From NCBI GenBank assembly GCA_050084985.1, contig JBITNC010000002.1, forward strand, positions 20,646,001-20,710,000: DNA of 64,000 nt. Direction: 5' to 3'. This document shows, piece by piece, positions 43,525 to 54,299 of the stretch. The position numbers and the translations under genes were made by a program. This stretch comes from Nageia nagi (taxonomy: Eukaryota > Pinophyta). Position 1 is the stretch's first letter. Every line of letters starts with the position of its first letter. The notes under the pieces are model-generated. The model was given only the letters and a program-made list of their open reading frames with translations. It was not told the origin of the DNA and searched no databases.

Positions 43525-46330
43525 TTATAGATTAAGCTATAAAAAAAAATACATTTATAGTTTTCAATGGAAAAAAAAAAAGAGAAAATGATTCTCATCT
43601 TCCTTAGCATTTAGGTTACAAAATTTATAAATTCTCTTCTTCCAACGTGTTTTTGGTACTATCCATCTAGTAGTTTCAATATGGAGTTCTTGTGGATTAG
43701 TTTTTAATTTTGTGTTCAGAAGTTTCTTTTTGAAATTAATAATCTTTTGTGGGTATGAATGATGCTCAAGTTTTGAATTAATGATATTTTATACAAAGAG
43801 AGTTTTCCTTTATCTTTGATGTTATCATCATTCCAAAAAATTTGAATTACTTTATTTGCAATTTGTATTTCTAATTTGTCACTATTAGAGGGGTTATGTT
43901 ATTTTGCAAGCCCCAAAAATCGATCCATTTATCAAATTCTTTCAAAAACCTCGTATAAGAAGTTGATGAGTTGGGAAAGTTTGTTGGGCGATTACATGTA
44001 ATCTAAGGTGATCTAGATTTGAAAGGTTATAATTATCTAATATATATCATTTTAAGGCCTCACTTTCAATGGAAAGTAACCTAGCTTCCATGAGAATTAT
44101 AGAATATGGTATGTTATTCTTAACTTTGAAATTATAAAGGATAAATTATTTTTGAATTTGCTCATTTTTATTCCAAGTTTGTAGGGAAATACTTCCACCC
44201 TAAACTTCATAGCCATAAAATAATACCAAAGTTACAAGGCATGAGAAGAGAGTTTTCTTTTTATCCTAGTTTCAAGGTCTTGCATCTTTACACTTATTTT
44301 CCAAGCCATAGAAGGATTTTCACCTCACAAATATTCTTTTTCCAATGCTTTAAGTTCCAATTTAGTTTATAATTTATGTCGATACCTAAGTATTTGTAAG
44401 AATGAACCAACTCTAAGGATTGATTATTAAAGAGGATTGTAGGGTGGGCTGTCTTTTTAAATTTAATGATCATAATTTTGGTTCTATCTATATCAATTGT
44501 TAATCCAAATAAATTACAAAATATTTGAAGGATATTAATTGTTTAATAAGATCAACATGATGTCTAACTAACAAGAGAATATCATTTGCATAAAGAAGAA
44601 GGACAATAACAAGGTTATGAAGGTTGGTGGCTATGCACCCAACTTCTTTGAAAAAAATTCTAGTTGGTCTATGTAAATGCCAAATAGAGTATGAGAAAGT
44701 TAGTTCCTTCAACATTTGAGGTTGAAAAGAAATTTCTAATATTGCAACCAGAGGAAGTAACCCTAGTGGGTTTAATAGTAATGCGTTAGTGGATGAGTCT
44801 TCTAGAGTCTTCAAGGTTTATGTGACACTTTCGATTTGTAGTTTCTTGTAATTGAAAATAATATGTGATAAGTTTGAAACCCATTGTGTTGAAAGCTATC
44901 GGTGATCACTTTTTGTCTAAGGCAAGTGGCTTCCTTAATATAGAGTGTAATGCATTTTTTTATCTTTGTAATTCATCCATGTTTTCAAAGTGTGTGTACC
45001 TTTGAATAAGAAATGAAATTGAATTCGAATTTCATAGTAGATAGGGAAAATGAATATGAAATGCTCTTTGATCTCTTGCTTCATGTTACATAATTTTCAT
45101 ATATGTATGTCTTAATATGAAGTTCATGTGAGTAAATATTTATTTGACCAAGGGGAAAATGGAGACCATATGATATGTGTAGCTTGATGTAATCAAGGAT
45201 GATAATAGCACTATTTTCTATTCACGTGTAAACTTGAAGATAATATAAGAGCTTTGATGAAAGTTATTTTATTGGTTGAATCTAAGTTATCCTTAAGTAA
45301 GTTGAGTAGATTTCCTTCTTGGTCTTTTTATTGATATCTCTAGTAGAAGGATTAGAGGTCTTGTTTGGGAGCTAAGAGAGTCGCTTAATATCTAGACCTA
45401 TGGTTAATATAAGAGAGGTGGCTTTTGAGTGCCAACATCAATGAATACCTTTACTTGCAAGGTGCATTTAGGATTTAAACGTTAAAAGAGGGTGTCTCTT
45501 CAAACCATGAGTTATTAAAAGCATGTGATGCTTTTGATTTAAAATCCCAATAACATGGAATATTGCAAGAGCCACCGATAGATATGCATAAAATTTGACT
45601 AATAACATAGAATGAGGGACATTTATTTTAGCCTGAATGGATCTTGAGAGCATGTTAATTGAGACCCTCTTAATGTGAGCATAACCAAAATATCTCAAGC
45701 TAGGTCCCCAAACTTTATGCCCATAAAGAAGGATCAGAGAGACAACAACATACAAAAAATTTAATTTTTACCATAATATCTTAGAACTAGAGTTGAAATT
45801 TTTATCTCTCAAGTGTGACAACTACAACGTAGCCCTCTTTAGTGGTTTGAGGTTGACTTGCAACATAACCTTTATTCAATTTATTCTAAGAGGCTAAGAT
45901 CAAACTAAAAAGACTTATAAAAAACACACCTAAATAGGTGTAAGTGAAAAATATAACTAGTTCCCAATTCCTCTAATCTAACATTAGAAAACAAAATTAA
46001 AGAGAGAAGAGTTTATATATAATGTTACTAAACCACTATATGTAAAAGATAACTCCTATAATATTGAATATGAGATATATTTTATTTTTGTGTAATAAAA
46101 TAAATAATAATAACATTTTTCACACAACATATAATTATAAAAGGAACTCTATAATCTTATCCAAGGTTTAAGGCTCCTAGTTTAAGTAAGCCCATCAATC
46201 AATTGTTCCTATATGCATTTAACATTTTCTCTCCAAATATTTTTTTAAATGCTATATCATATACATTTCATATTCTCTCTCCAAAATTATATATTTTTGA
46301 TTAAAATTATATTCTTAGAAGCTATAACTA
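43525..46330 (-). mobile_element. Repeated segment B with permuted non-LTR (LINE) retrotransposon
   Basis: Direct repeat of segment A, lying upstream of the AFC gene. Minus-strand blocks in order: 45755-45540 'LILLYGHKVWGPSL' and 'LLVKFYAYLSVALAIFHVIG'; 45150-44950, a C-terminal part with a 'CxxC...H' flavour; 44814-44560 'NALLLNPLGLLPLVA', 'FFKEVGCIATNLHN' and 'LVIVLLLYANDILLL', the RT active site with YADD mutated to YAND; then 44250 'LVTLVLFYGYEV'. As in copy A, a post-RT module precedes the RT. Stops and shifts exclude activity. Confidence 0.78.
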
Positions 46331-46336
46331 GCTTAG

Positions 46337-46475
46337 GTATCTTAAATATATATCTAAAAATGTTAAGAAGTATCAACTTTGAAATGCATGTCTTTTTTTG
46401 AAAGTGTAATTTTTAAGATAGACACCTCGAGATTGACATTTCTCAACATTTTTAGATATATATCTAAACTAGCAA
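46337..46475. repeat. Inverted repeat, arms about 28 bp
   Basis: The left arm 'ATATATCTAAAAATGTTAAG' (46347-46366) and the right arm 'CTCAACATTTTTAGATATAT' (46442-46461) are near-complementary, separated by about 75 bp. The DNA could form a long hairpin, as in a MITE-type element, but no target duplication was identified. Confidence 0.65.
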
Positions 46476-46479
46476 TTGC

Positions 46480-47640
46480 AACTTTTTGGAATGTGTAAGT
46501 CGAGAACATTTTGTATTCTGTTAAATGGATAGTGTGATTCTTCTTTCTCTAACCATTGTAGTAAGCTCTTTAGGCATCTTCTAAAGCTATTTCAAATGCC
46601 CAATAGCATGATATAACTATATTGTATGTATTTTGTTTATTTTGCAGCTCTTAATAATAAATATTTGATGTCATAATATGTGTATTTAATGTAACAAATT
46701 TAGTGAAAGTGGTAGTCTATTTTGATTAAATCTATAAAAATATTTTTTAGTAGTCAATGCATCATTGGAAAAATGATCAAATTATCTCAAAGAACAATGA
46801 ATAATATGTAAATTATAAAATCTATTTGAAATGTGCAATAGCATGATATAACTTCAGTGTATTTGTTATCTTAAATAATTTTTCAAGGCTTTCTTTACTT
46901 AATCTTTTTATCTAGCTCTTAATAATGAAATTGCTTGGTTAAGTTGACCATATCAGTGATTGGGCCATATAGCCAGCACTTTGGTGTACATTTTTGCAAG
47001 TCTTTGATACTCCCTAAATTATATAGCCATGTTGAAGGGCAGCAGTGGTTCCTTGAACAATTGATGATCAAACAATTCCTACTTATAGCATGTTTTCTTC
47101 TCAAAATAATGTCTATTATCCATAATAGATAAATTGCTCATAATAATATCTCCTATATTATGGGGAAAACAATTTCTTTTGAAAATGTTCTCTTCATCAT
47201 AAAAGGAAACACATAGTCAAGAGACATAAACAAATGGTAATGTTGTATATTTAATAAGCTTAAAAAGTGTAGCATTTGGAGAGTTATTACACAAAACTAC
47301 TACAGAAAATGATAAATAAAATATTAAAGTACAATTAATAGCTACTATGTTGTCTTGATAGCAAAGAATTGAGTTATTTGTAAACCATTATGTAATATTT
47401 ATTATGAATTGCATATTATGTAATTTTTGAGTTTGTTATAGTTATAATGTAGTGAGGGCAATGGTGAGGATAAGTGAATGACTTGCAATGAAGTTATGCA
47501 AGTGCATCAGATGCCATGAATTGAAAAATGTATTATATGTTATTAATTGAATGTTAGTCACTATTTTTCTATATATGATTTTAGTAATAGAACATTTTCA
47601 TATATTGGAACTTCGAATGGTAAGATATGAAGGGTTTAAA
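46480..47640. other. Intergenic stretch, no gene recognised
   Basis: AT-rich. The sentence 'AATGCCCAATAGCATGATATAACT' type motif occurs at 46596 and, varied, at 46835. A pair of overlapping opposite-strand frames near 46920-47130 shows no family resemblance. Confidence 0.4.
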
Positions 47641-47653
47641 TTTTAATACATAA

Positions 47654-47876
47654 CAACACTACAAACTTGAGTGTAAACTTGAGTGAGTAAACTAGAAGGG
47701 AGGCCCTCTATTTATAAGGCAAAATCCTCCCTTTAACCACCCTTGTACCCAAGGGTTAGGTTAAGGTTATGTAATATTTTATTCATTAAATACTTAAAGG
47801 TATCGAGAGATATTTGAAGTGTTAAGTGGGTTACATAAGAGAAGATAATAATGCATTATACATTCCAACACTCCTC
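47654..47876 (-). mobile_element. LTR fragment of the minisatellite-bearing family
   Basis: Reverse complement of the inner element's LTR (20528 and on). It includes the TGTTGGAATGTATAATGC start at 47876 and a TATA region near 47712. Similarity stops near 47654, so only the first ~223 bp of the LTR remain. The purine run 'AAGGAGGAG' on the minus strand next to it marks it as a 3' LTR. Confidence 0.85.
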
Positions 47877-49260
47877 CTTAATGCAATATTGGGATAGAGT
47901 GAAAAAGAAAGAGTGAGTAAGAGTGAGTTCTCCTCCATAAAGATCTAACTGGAGATAAGAACATTTATATCTTTGAGAAATAAGTAAGATCTTAGTTTAA
48001 GACTCACTACTTTGCCATTTGACAAAATGGTTTACAATATCAACCATAATTGGTTTCATTGTACAAAGTATCTATTCAATAAGTTGATATGATTAGTCTC
48101 CATGAGCTTGCTCACCCGAAGTAAGTAGGCTGCATTAAGAAGACACTTGCATGCCACAAGTAGCTCAAACAAGTATATAGTCATAAAAAAAATCATTAAT
48201 AATATAAAAGATCTTTTAAAAATTTTAAAGATAAAGTATTCAAATTCCCCCCCTTAAGGTCAACTTTACCATCCTAAGCAATTATATACAATTATATAGG
48301 TTTATATATATACTATAGGCCTTAAGAAAGATTGTACCACTAAAAAAAAATATCCTCAGGATATATTGAAGTTGACATCATATATAGCAATAATTCTCTT
48401 GATATATTGAAGTTGACATCATATATAGTAATAATTCTCCCTCTTAAGGGCAACTTCAGAAGAAGGAAACCAACAAGATTATAGAACATGCTTGTCTTAA
48501 TGTAATAACATAAGTGTTGAGGATAACCATATTTGGAAACTTATGGATTAGGACCAAAGTTTTGGTTCTTCATGAGTTCATCACTCTTCATTAACCAAGA
48601 TATATAGTTTGCAAGCACCAAATGCCATCTTAATATGCATATAGTTTTATCCATTTATAAACATGTTGAATTGGGGGATAAGGTCTCCAACAACAATACC
48701 ATAACTTGGATAACGAAAAAAATGTCAACTTGACTATGCCTCTTAGTCAAGATGCTCAAGTCATTAATCAAAGAAAATATCATTTTAACCATGCTACTAG
48801 TTAAAAAGTATATGATGGAAGAATGGTCGCATTAATCCAATAACATGGATTCAATTTTCCATCAAGAGTAAAAAATTGCAATTTGGAGAAGAGCAAACCT
48901 TTTGAACCACTCCAACATTTACCAATTTCGAAGAAGGTCGAACCTTTTGAATCACTCCAACATTTATCAATTTTGGAGAAGGTCAAACCTTTTGAACTAC
49001 TTTAACAGTTAACAATTATGAAGAAGGTCAAACCTTTTTAACTACTCCAACATTCAAAAATTGGGGAGAAGGGTGAACCTTTTAAACTATTCCAACATTC
49101 AAAAATTATGGAGAAGGGTAAACTTTTTTAACCACTTCAAGACTTGGCAATTACAAAGAAGGTTGAACCTTTTTAACCACTCTGATTCTTGACAATCATG
49201 GATAAAGTTAAACATTTTTAACCACTCCATTTACAAGAACTCTTTAGTGTATTCTTCCAA
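47877..49260 (-). mobile_element. 3' internal remnant of the same family
   Basis: Collinear with 25300-26698 of the inner element in reverse complement. It has the 'CAATATTGGGATAGA' end, the 'CATTTGACAAAATGG' block (48015), two copies of 'ATATTGAAGTTGACATCA' (48362 and 48402) and a 45-bp array. No coding capacity. The 5' half is absent. Confidence 0.8.
48895..49252 (-). repeat. 45-bp minisatellite, 8 copies (array III)
   Basis: Eight 45-bp units of the form 'GGAGAAGGTCAAACCTTTTT' then 'AACCACTCCAACATT', the same unit and period as arrays I and II. It lies 1.0 kb from the 3' LTR, exactly as in the inner element. The ORF-like translation with GSKG repeats has no support as a gene. Confidence 0.92.
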
Positions 49261-49269
49261 AATAATACT

Positions 49270-50150
49270 CAAAATCTAGGTAATCTTGCTATTCTTTATT
49301 CTTTATTATTTCATTTGCCTTAATACCCAAAAGCTAAATATATAAGACTACCCAAAAAATCACCATTCTTTTAGAGTCTTCATGTCTTTTATTGTTTAAA
49401 CCTTTCCCCCTTTCACATTCCTATTCCCTAGAGTGTTGGGAGTCATTTTGTAAATAAAGTCATCCAAGAGTTTTGTCTTTCTTCAATACCTGAGAAATAT
49501 GTAAATAAGGCCTATAACCCAAAGATTCTAACAAAAAGACTTGTGTTAAATTTATATTATTTTACTCTTTAATAACTAGAAGTCCAGAGTACCTGAAAAT
49601 CATGTCATCTTCTCCAAATACACCCAAGAAATCATGTATCAAAATTGCCCAAAATCATATTTATCACCTTAGAGTCTCTAGGAATCATTAACACACAAGT
49701 CCAAGACTTGTATATATATGCAGAGTTCAACTTTGGAAAAATGTAAACATTACTCAAGGATTTCAAAGCATAATGTCACAATTTTCAATCAAAATAAGTA
49801 GGTCTTAGAATAGATAGTAGGCATCATAGATTCTTGAAGATCAATGATAGAGCCCAATGATTTTAGGAGATGACATCATATTTTTTTGTGAAAATCAGTA
49901 GGTCTTGGAGAAAACCAAATCATTAGTAGAGTCCAAGGATTTTGAAGGATGATGTCATAAGTTTTATAGAGCCCATTGAGTGAATAAAAGAGTAATGTAT
50001 GAGAAAGAATACCCAGGTCCACTTCATCTTAAGTGTTTGACCCTTGGGGCCTTGTTAATGTGTTGACACCAACTCATTTCCACATAAAAGTGGTAATTCT
50101 TTTCAATCTAAGCAAACATAATATCTACCAACCATCATTACTCTAATTAC
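49270..50150. other. Intergenic stretch, no gene recognised
   Basis: AT-rich. 'AAAATCAGTAGGTCTTGGA'-like words recur near 49790 and 49895, and the phrase 'GAGCCCAATGATTTTAG' near 49850 and 49940, indicating an old ~95-bp duplication. Confidence 0.4.
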
Positions 50151-50159
50151 TAACATCCA

Positions 50160-51080
50160 TAGTATACATCATGAAGATTGCAGAGGAGTAGATGGAGGCT
50201 AATAAAGCAAATAATCAAATCGTACCAATCAATGTGAAATCAAACAACTACTCAATCTACCATAGTACCACTTTCAATCAGCAACAGTGTTAAATCCAAT
50301 CAGCTACAGGGTTCTGGAAGGAGCAATCAATGACATGTCAGAAAGATTACAGCTCTATGGACATGGTTGAATAGAAGTTACAAATCCCTAGAAGATTCGA
50401 AAAATTTGGATAGTTAATGTTGATTTGAACTTGTATATTGTACAATCTAGCATAATTGTAACATTTATGTAAATAACACTATTATAGTTATTTCATTCAA
50501 TACTAGTAATAATGTATATTAATGAGATCCAACCACCCAAAAGGGGAGGAAGTTGTATAAATAGCTAGTTTTAAAAATTAGAATGGTTAGACATTCTAAC
50601 AAATTTGCCCTAATCTATAAAAGTAATTCACATATGATAATACAAATAGATAATGCTTTGCCCTCTTGCAACAAAGTGGTTGTTATTGTTTTTATGAATG
50701 TTATTTATGAAATGTTTTCTTCAAATTATGGCTTTGTATTATGATTGCGAGACCCCAAGTGTGAGGTAGTTTACTATTCTTAATCTTGGCTATGGATTAT
50801 CATCTATGCTATAATGCCCAAGTTGTAAATTTCTTATTTTAGTTGTTTGTTTATTTATCTCTTTCCTGTCACTTTTTACCTTTTTATCTCTTTCTTGTTA
50901 CTTTTGGCCTTAAACATAGATAAGAACTGGCCTATTACCTAGAGATTGAGTAGAAGATTTACACAAGCACATTCCCACCACCTTTTGCTCTTTTAAAGAA
51001 CCTATTATTGTAGGAAGTGGAGAACATGACCAGACCAAACCCTTGAGGTTACACTATACCAATCAGTAGTAGACCAGTTC
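50160..51080 (+). mobile_element. Probable 5' LTR of the 51-55 kb gypsy element
   Basis: Position and layout fit a gypsy LTR. 'GTTGTATAAATAGCTAG' (50550) is a good TATA box. A pyrimidine-rich stretch and 'GAGACCCCAAGTGTGAG' follow, and the region ends at 'TTTTTGGCATGCCTGGTGGG', a typical gypsy leader start. No second LTR exists in the window, so the left boundary cannot be fixed. Confidence 0.5.
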
Positions 51081-51085
51081 TATTT

Positions 51086-51105
51086 TTGGCATGCCTGGTG
51101 GGACA
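51086..51105 (+). promoter_or_regulatory. Primer-binding-site-like sequence
   Basis: 'TTTGGCATGCCTGGTGGGAC' resembles the TTTGGCGC..GGTGGGAC context around the primer-binding site of many plant gypsy elements. The matching tRNA was not determined. Confidence 0.5.
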
Positions 51106-51529
51106 CAAGATAAGTTATATATTTAGTGGGCATTATTAGGCCTGATAACTTTGTCTGGTGGGTTATCAATTTGATCCTTCAAGATTATAAGGTTTTTGTG
51201 ACCTTATTGGTGACTTTGCTATCAACCAATCACTTTTTTTGAACCCTGACCCCTCCAAAATGTAGGCTAAATAGAAGTAGTGCCAAAAATTCCTTAAGAT
51301 AGCCTAGATTTTAAGAGCTGTCACTTTCCTCTAGGAGGACTAGATGAAAAAATATCTTATGTTATGTAACCTTTCATCCCTTTAGGGGATATCCCTTTAT
51401 CTATTGTATTTGACTCATTCTTGGAAAATCCTTCACCTCCTGTATGTCCTCCAAGTATGGCTCATCCAGTAGACTTCCCTGCTTGGAATAATAGTCATCC
51501 TTTGGTTGTAGCTGCCAATTCACTGCCTA

Positions 51530-52290
51530 TACCTTAAGTAGCTTTTAAAGTTTTGCCTAAGTATGATGGCTCTAAAAATATGCCATATGAATACTACCAA
51601 GATGTATCATTGCTGGCTTCAAGCTTTGATATTACTGATGAAACTATGATGATAAGGTTACTGTCACATTCTTTTGAAGGCAAAGTAGCTAAATGGTTCA
51701 AGACTCTCATCCCCTAATCTATAAATTCATGGGGAGAGTTATGCTAGCCCTTGATTAAAAGTTTTTCTGGAGATGGCAATGATAGCATGTTCCTTACCCT
51801 CATAGCATGTATCAAAAGGCATCCACATGAATCTATTGATGATTTTAATATTAGATTTAAGAGAACATGAAAATCCATACCAATAAGGATAAGACCAACT
51901 AATGCTCAAGCTCTGGTATATTACCAAAAAGCTTTTCTTCTTAACCTCAATATGCTTATTATTATGTCAAGAAATACATTCCCAAAATGTTTATCAAACG
52001 GCTAAGATTGCAGAACATACCTTAGGTTTCCTCTGGTAAAATGCAACCTAGAACAATCATACCTATATTTCCTAGTTTACCTCCTAAGCAAACTCCACAA
52101 ATAGGTCATCTTGGAGTTCTTGCCCTACCACCTCCTCCTAAACCTACTATTCAAAATCAACTACCAGCATTACTTGCTCTTGCATCTACAAGTACTTGTA
52201 CTAAACCCAAGTCTCTAGAAGAGGAAAGGATAAGGCAGTTGGAGATAACAATGAGAAATCTATCCAACAAGCTCACTCTGTAAGAAAGGT
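51530..52290 (+). pseudogene. Gypsy gag relic
   Basis: After a Pro/Ser-rich start (51430-51530), one frame gives 'LPKYDGSKNMPYEYYQDV', 'FEGKVAKWFKTLIP', 'SINSWGEL' and 'RHPHESIDDFNIRFKRT', the conserved core of retrotransposon gag (PF03732 type: LEGxAxxWFxxLxxxSIxSWxEL...ESLxDFxxRF). Stops interrupt it near 51718, 51747 and 51869. A Pro-rich tail and a basic helix 'SLEEERIRQLEITMRNLSNK' follow at 52050-52280. Gag forms the particle in intact elements. Confidence 0.82.
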
Positions 52291-52299
52291 AGAATCATG

Positions 52300-53110
52300 G
52301 TTTTAACTATAGAAGATACAATTATTAGTATCAACCAAGATTCTAGCCTAAGGTCAATCAGTTGGAATAGTCTAATGTTCCTAAAGCAACTGAGAATGCT
52401 ATTATAACCAATTATACAAATGGTGTTGCTTCGGGCATTACGAAATGGTGTCCACCATGTTTAGCTTCTCATTTTCCATATTCATGTGCAGTATATCAAC
52501 ATCAATATTTAGGGTTACATTATGACCAAATGGTAGAACTTGATTCAAATCCTATTGTTGACCTCATAATGGTCAACTTTTGGGTTCTAAGATTTGTTGG
52601 GGAAAAAGCAAATTATGTTCAAACCAGAGTAACTTCTTCAACAACCCCATAGTAGCCTCACTCAGCAGTATCCATCTCCCACTCAACCCCAACCTAAACC
52701 CAAGAAAACTAAGACTCCCTTAGCTCATCCTCTTAACCAATGTCATCAAGTCCCGTTTAATTCGGGTGCTATTCTGTCGAACCCGGGTACTAATGCCTTG
52801 GGTGAAACAAATCCCATTGTAAAAAGAAAAGAAGTCCTGAATAAGGAAATACCTAGCATGTTGAGATATCCTTTTATCAATGATTATCATAAAGAAAAGG
52901 CTACTCAACACTTCAAATCACATCAGCAAAATGAACCAAGTAAGTCTATTCCATATGCTCCATATAATATTATGGAAAAATTGAAGAAAACTCATTCTAG
53001 AATGACAATGTTTGATGCACTAAAGATACTAGGTCAATTAGACCTTCTCTAAGAAGATTTAAAATTAAAAAATAGTAAAAAAAGGATAAATAAAGAAAAT
53101 CCTATTTGTG
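52300..53110 (+). pseudogene. Linker between gag and protease of the gypsy element
   Basis: Broken coding sequence. A CCxAxHFPYSCAVYQ-like stretch near 52450-52500 may be a decayed zinc-knuckle region. Open frames at 52798-53052 give 'STRMTMFDALKILGQ'-like sequence ('SRMTMFDALKILGQ' is seen), which in plant gypsy polyproteins precedes the protease. Confidence 0.55.
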
Positions 53111-53112
53111 TT

Positions 53113-53520
53113 ATGTCTAAAGTTGTCCCTCCAGCTCCAGTAGGGGTAACAAGACCCCCACCTTTCTATTTATCCCTAAGATTAGAAGGTTGGGTAGTAA
53201 ACAATTGTATGATTGATACTGAAGCTACCATAACCGTTATTCCAAGAGCTATTGTAGATGAAATGAAATTGTACATTACAAGATGCATTAATGATGTCAT
53301 ACAATTGGATTCTTCTTCAGTAGATGTTGTCGATAATGTTAAAGGTGTTCAAATAACCTTGAATGCTTTCCTTGATATTAGTGTTGTCTAAGACATTATT
53401 ATAGTTGATATTTCATCTCTATTCAAAATTTGTCTTTTCAGAGAATTTACTGCTAAATTGGGAGGGTATCTAGCCTTAGACTATAGTCATCTTCTACTTC
53501 CCTTCCAAAATAAATAGGTA
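53113..53520 (+). pseudogene. Gypsy aspartic protease relic
   Basis: The open frame 53113-53391 gives 'PPPFYLSLRLEGWVVNNCMI' then DTEATITVIPRAI. The catalytic D-(S/T)-G-A box reads DTEA, so the Gly is lost and the enzyme should be inactive. After a stop the frame resumes with 'AKLGGYLALDYSHLLLPF', the usual following block in these polyproteins. In working elements this protease cuts the polyprotein. Confidence 0.82.
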
Positions 53521-53598
53521 AAGATTCTAAATGAGGGCACTAAAACTATCCATCTCAAGAGGATCAATGAAGTAAATTGCATAAATGATCCATAATCA

Positions 53599-54120
53599 GT
53601 GGAAATATTTGAAAGCGATACACTAAGGAAATCACTATTGATAATCGAAGTTCTATTAGCCAATAATCTGAATTATCAGATCATAGATGCTAGCATCGGT
53701 AATTATTATCTATATGAAAGATTTCAACCAATTTCAGTTATTGCTAATAAAGAACAAGAGGTATGGATGATGTATTTCAATGGTTCTCGATGTAGATATG
53801 GATGTGGAGCTGGGGTCATCCTCAAATCTCTCAAAAGGATTACCAAAAGATTCTCCTTTCGATTCACATGGACCTGTACTAACAATGTTGTTGAATATGA
53901 AGCCCTTTGTTTAGGGTTATGTAAGGCAATTAGTTTAGGTATTAGATGTCTAATTGTCCATGGTGATTTTGAATTGGTCATCAAGCAAGTCAAAAATCAG
54001 ATCAGTGCTAAGCACCATTATTTGAAAAACTATAGGAATAGAGTGTGAGACTTATTGGAATTATTTTTAGCTATCAATTTTGTATCTATTCCCAACAAGC
54101 ACAACCAAATAGCTGATGCA
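53599..54120 (+). pseudogene. RNase H domain located upstream of RT
   Basis: The open frame 53599-54048 gives 'VWMMYFNGSRCRYGCGAGVI', 'NNVVEYEALCLGLCKAISLG' and 'LIVHGDFELVIKQVKNQIS', then after a stop 'HNQIADALI'. This is the RNase H fold of the extra ('archaeal-type') RNase H of plant Tat-like gypsy elements. The first catalytic Asp is Asn (YFNGS for YFDGS); the Glu of EYEAL, the Asp of HGD and the Asp of ADAL remain. It lies between protease and RT, not after RT. Confidence 0.8.
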
Positions 54121-54299
54121 CTTATTGGAAAAGGCGCATGTTATAACCCTGCACATCATAAAAGAAGACTTCTTGAAGTCAAAGTGTAATGTAGGCCTTC
54201 AATACCTAATGTTGCAAACTTCTGGCAAGTATTTGACTTTGATGAGCATATTGTCAATTTCCTTGTGGATGAAGCAGTGGATCACACTTTTGGTACTTA

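Noticed and set aside
46919-47132. Pair of opposite-strand frames of about 61-65 codons
   Set aside because: I looked for ankyrin-like or other domain patterns and found none; likely chance.
48801-48986. Minus-strand frame with KCWSxSKGSTF repeats
   Set aside because: The protein repeat is the 45-bp minisatellite read in one frame. The other two arrays do not keep that frame open.
53724-53993. Minus-strand frame of 89 codons
   Set aside because: It is antisense to the RNase H domain of the gypsy element.
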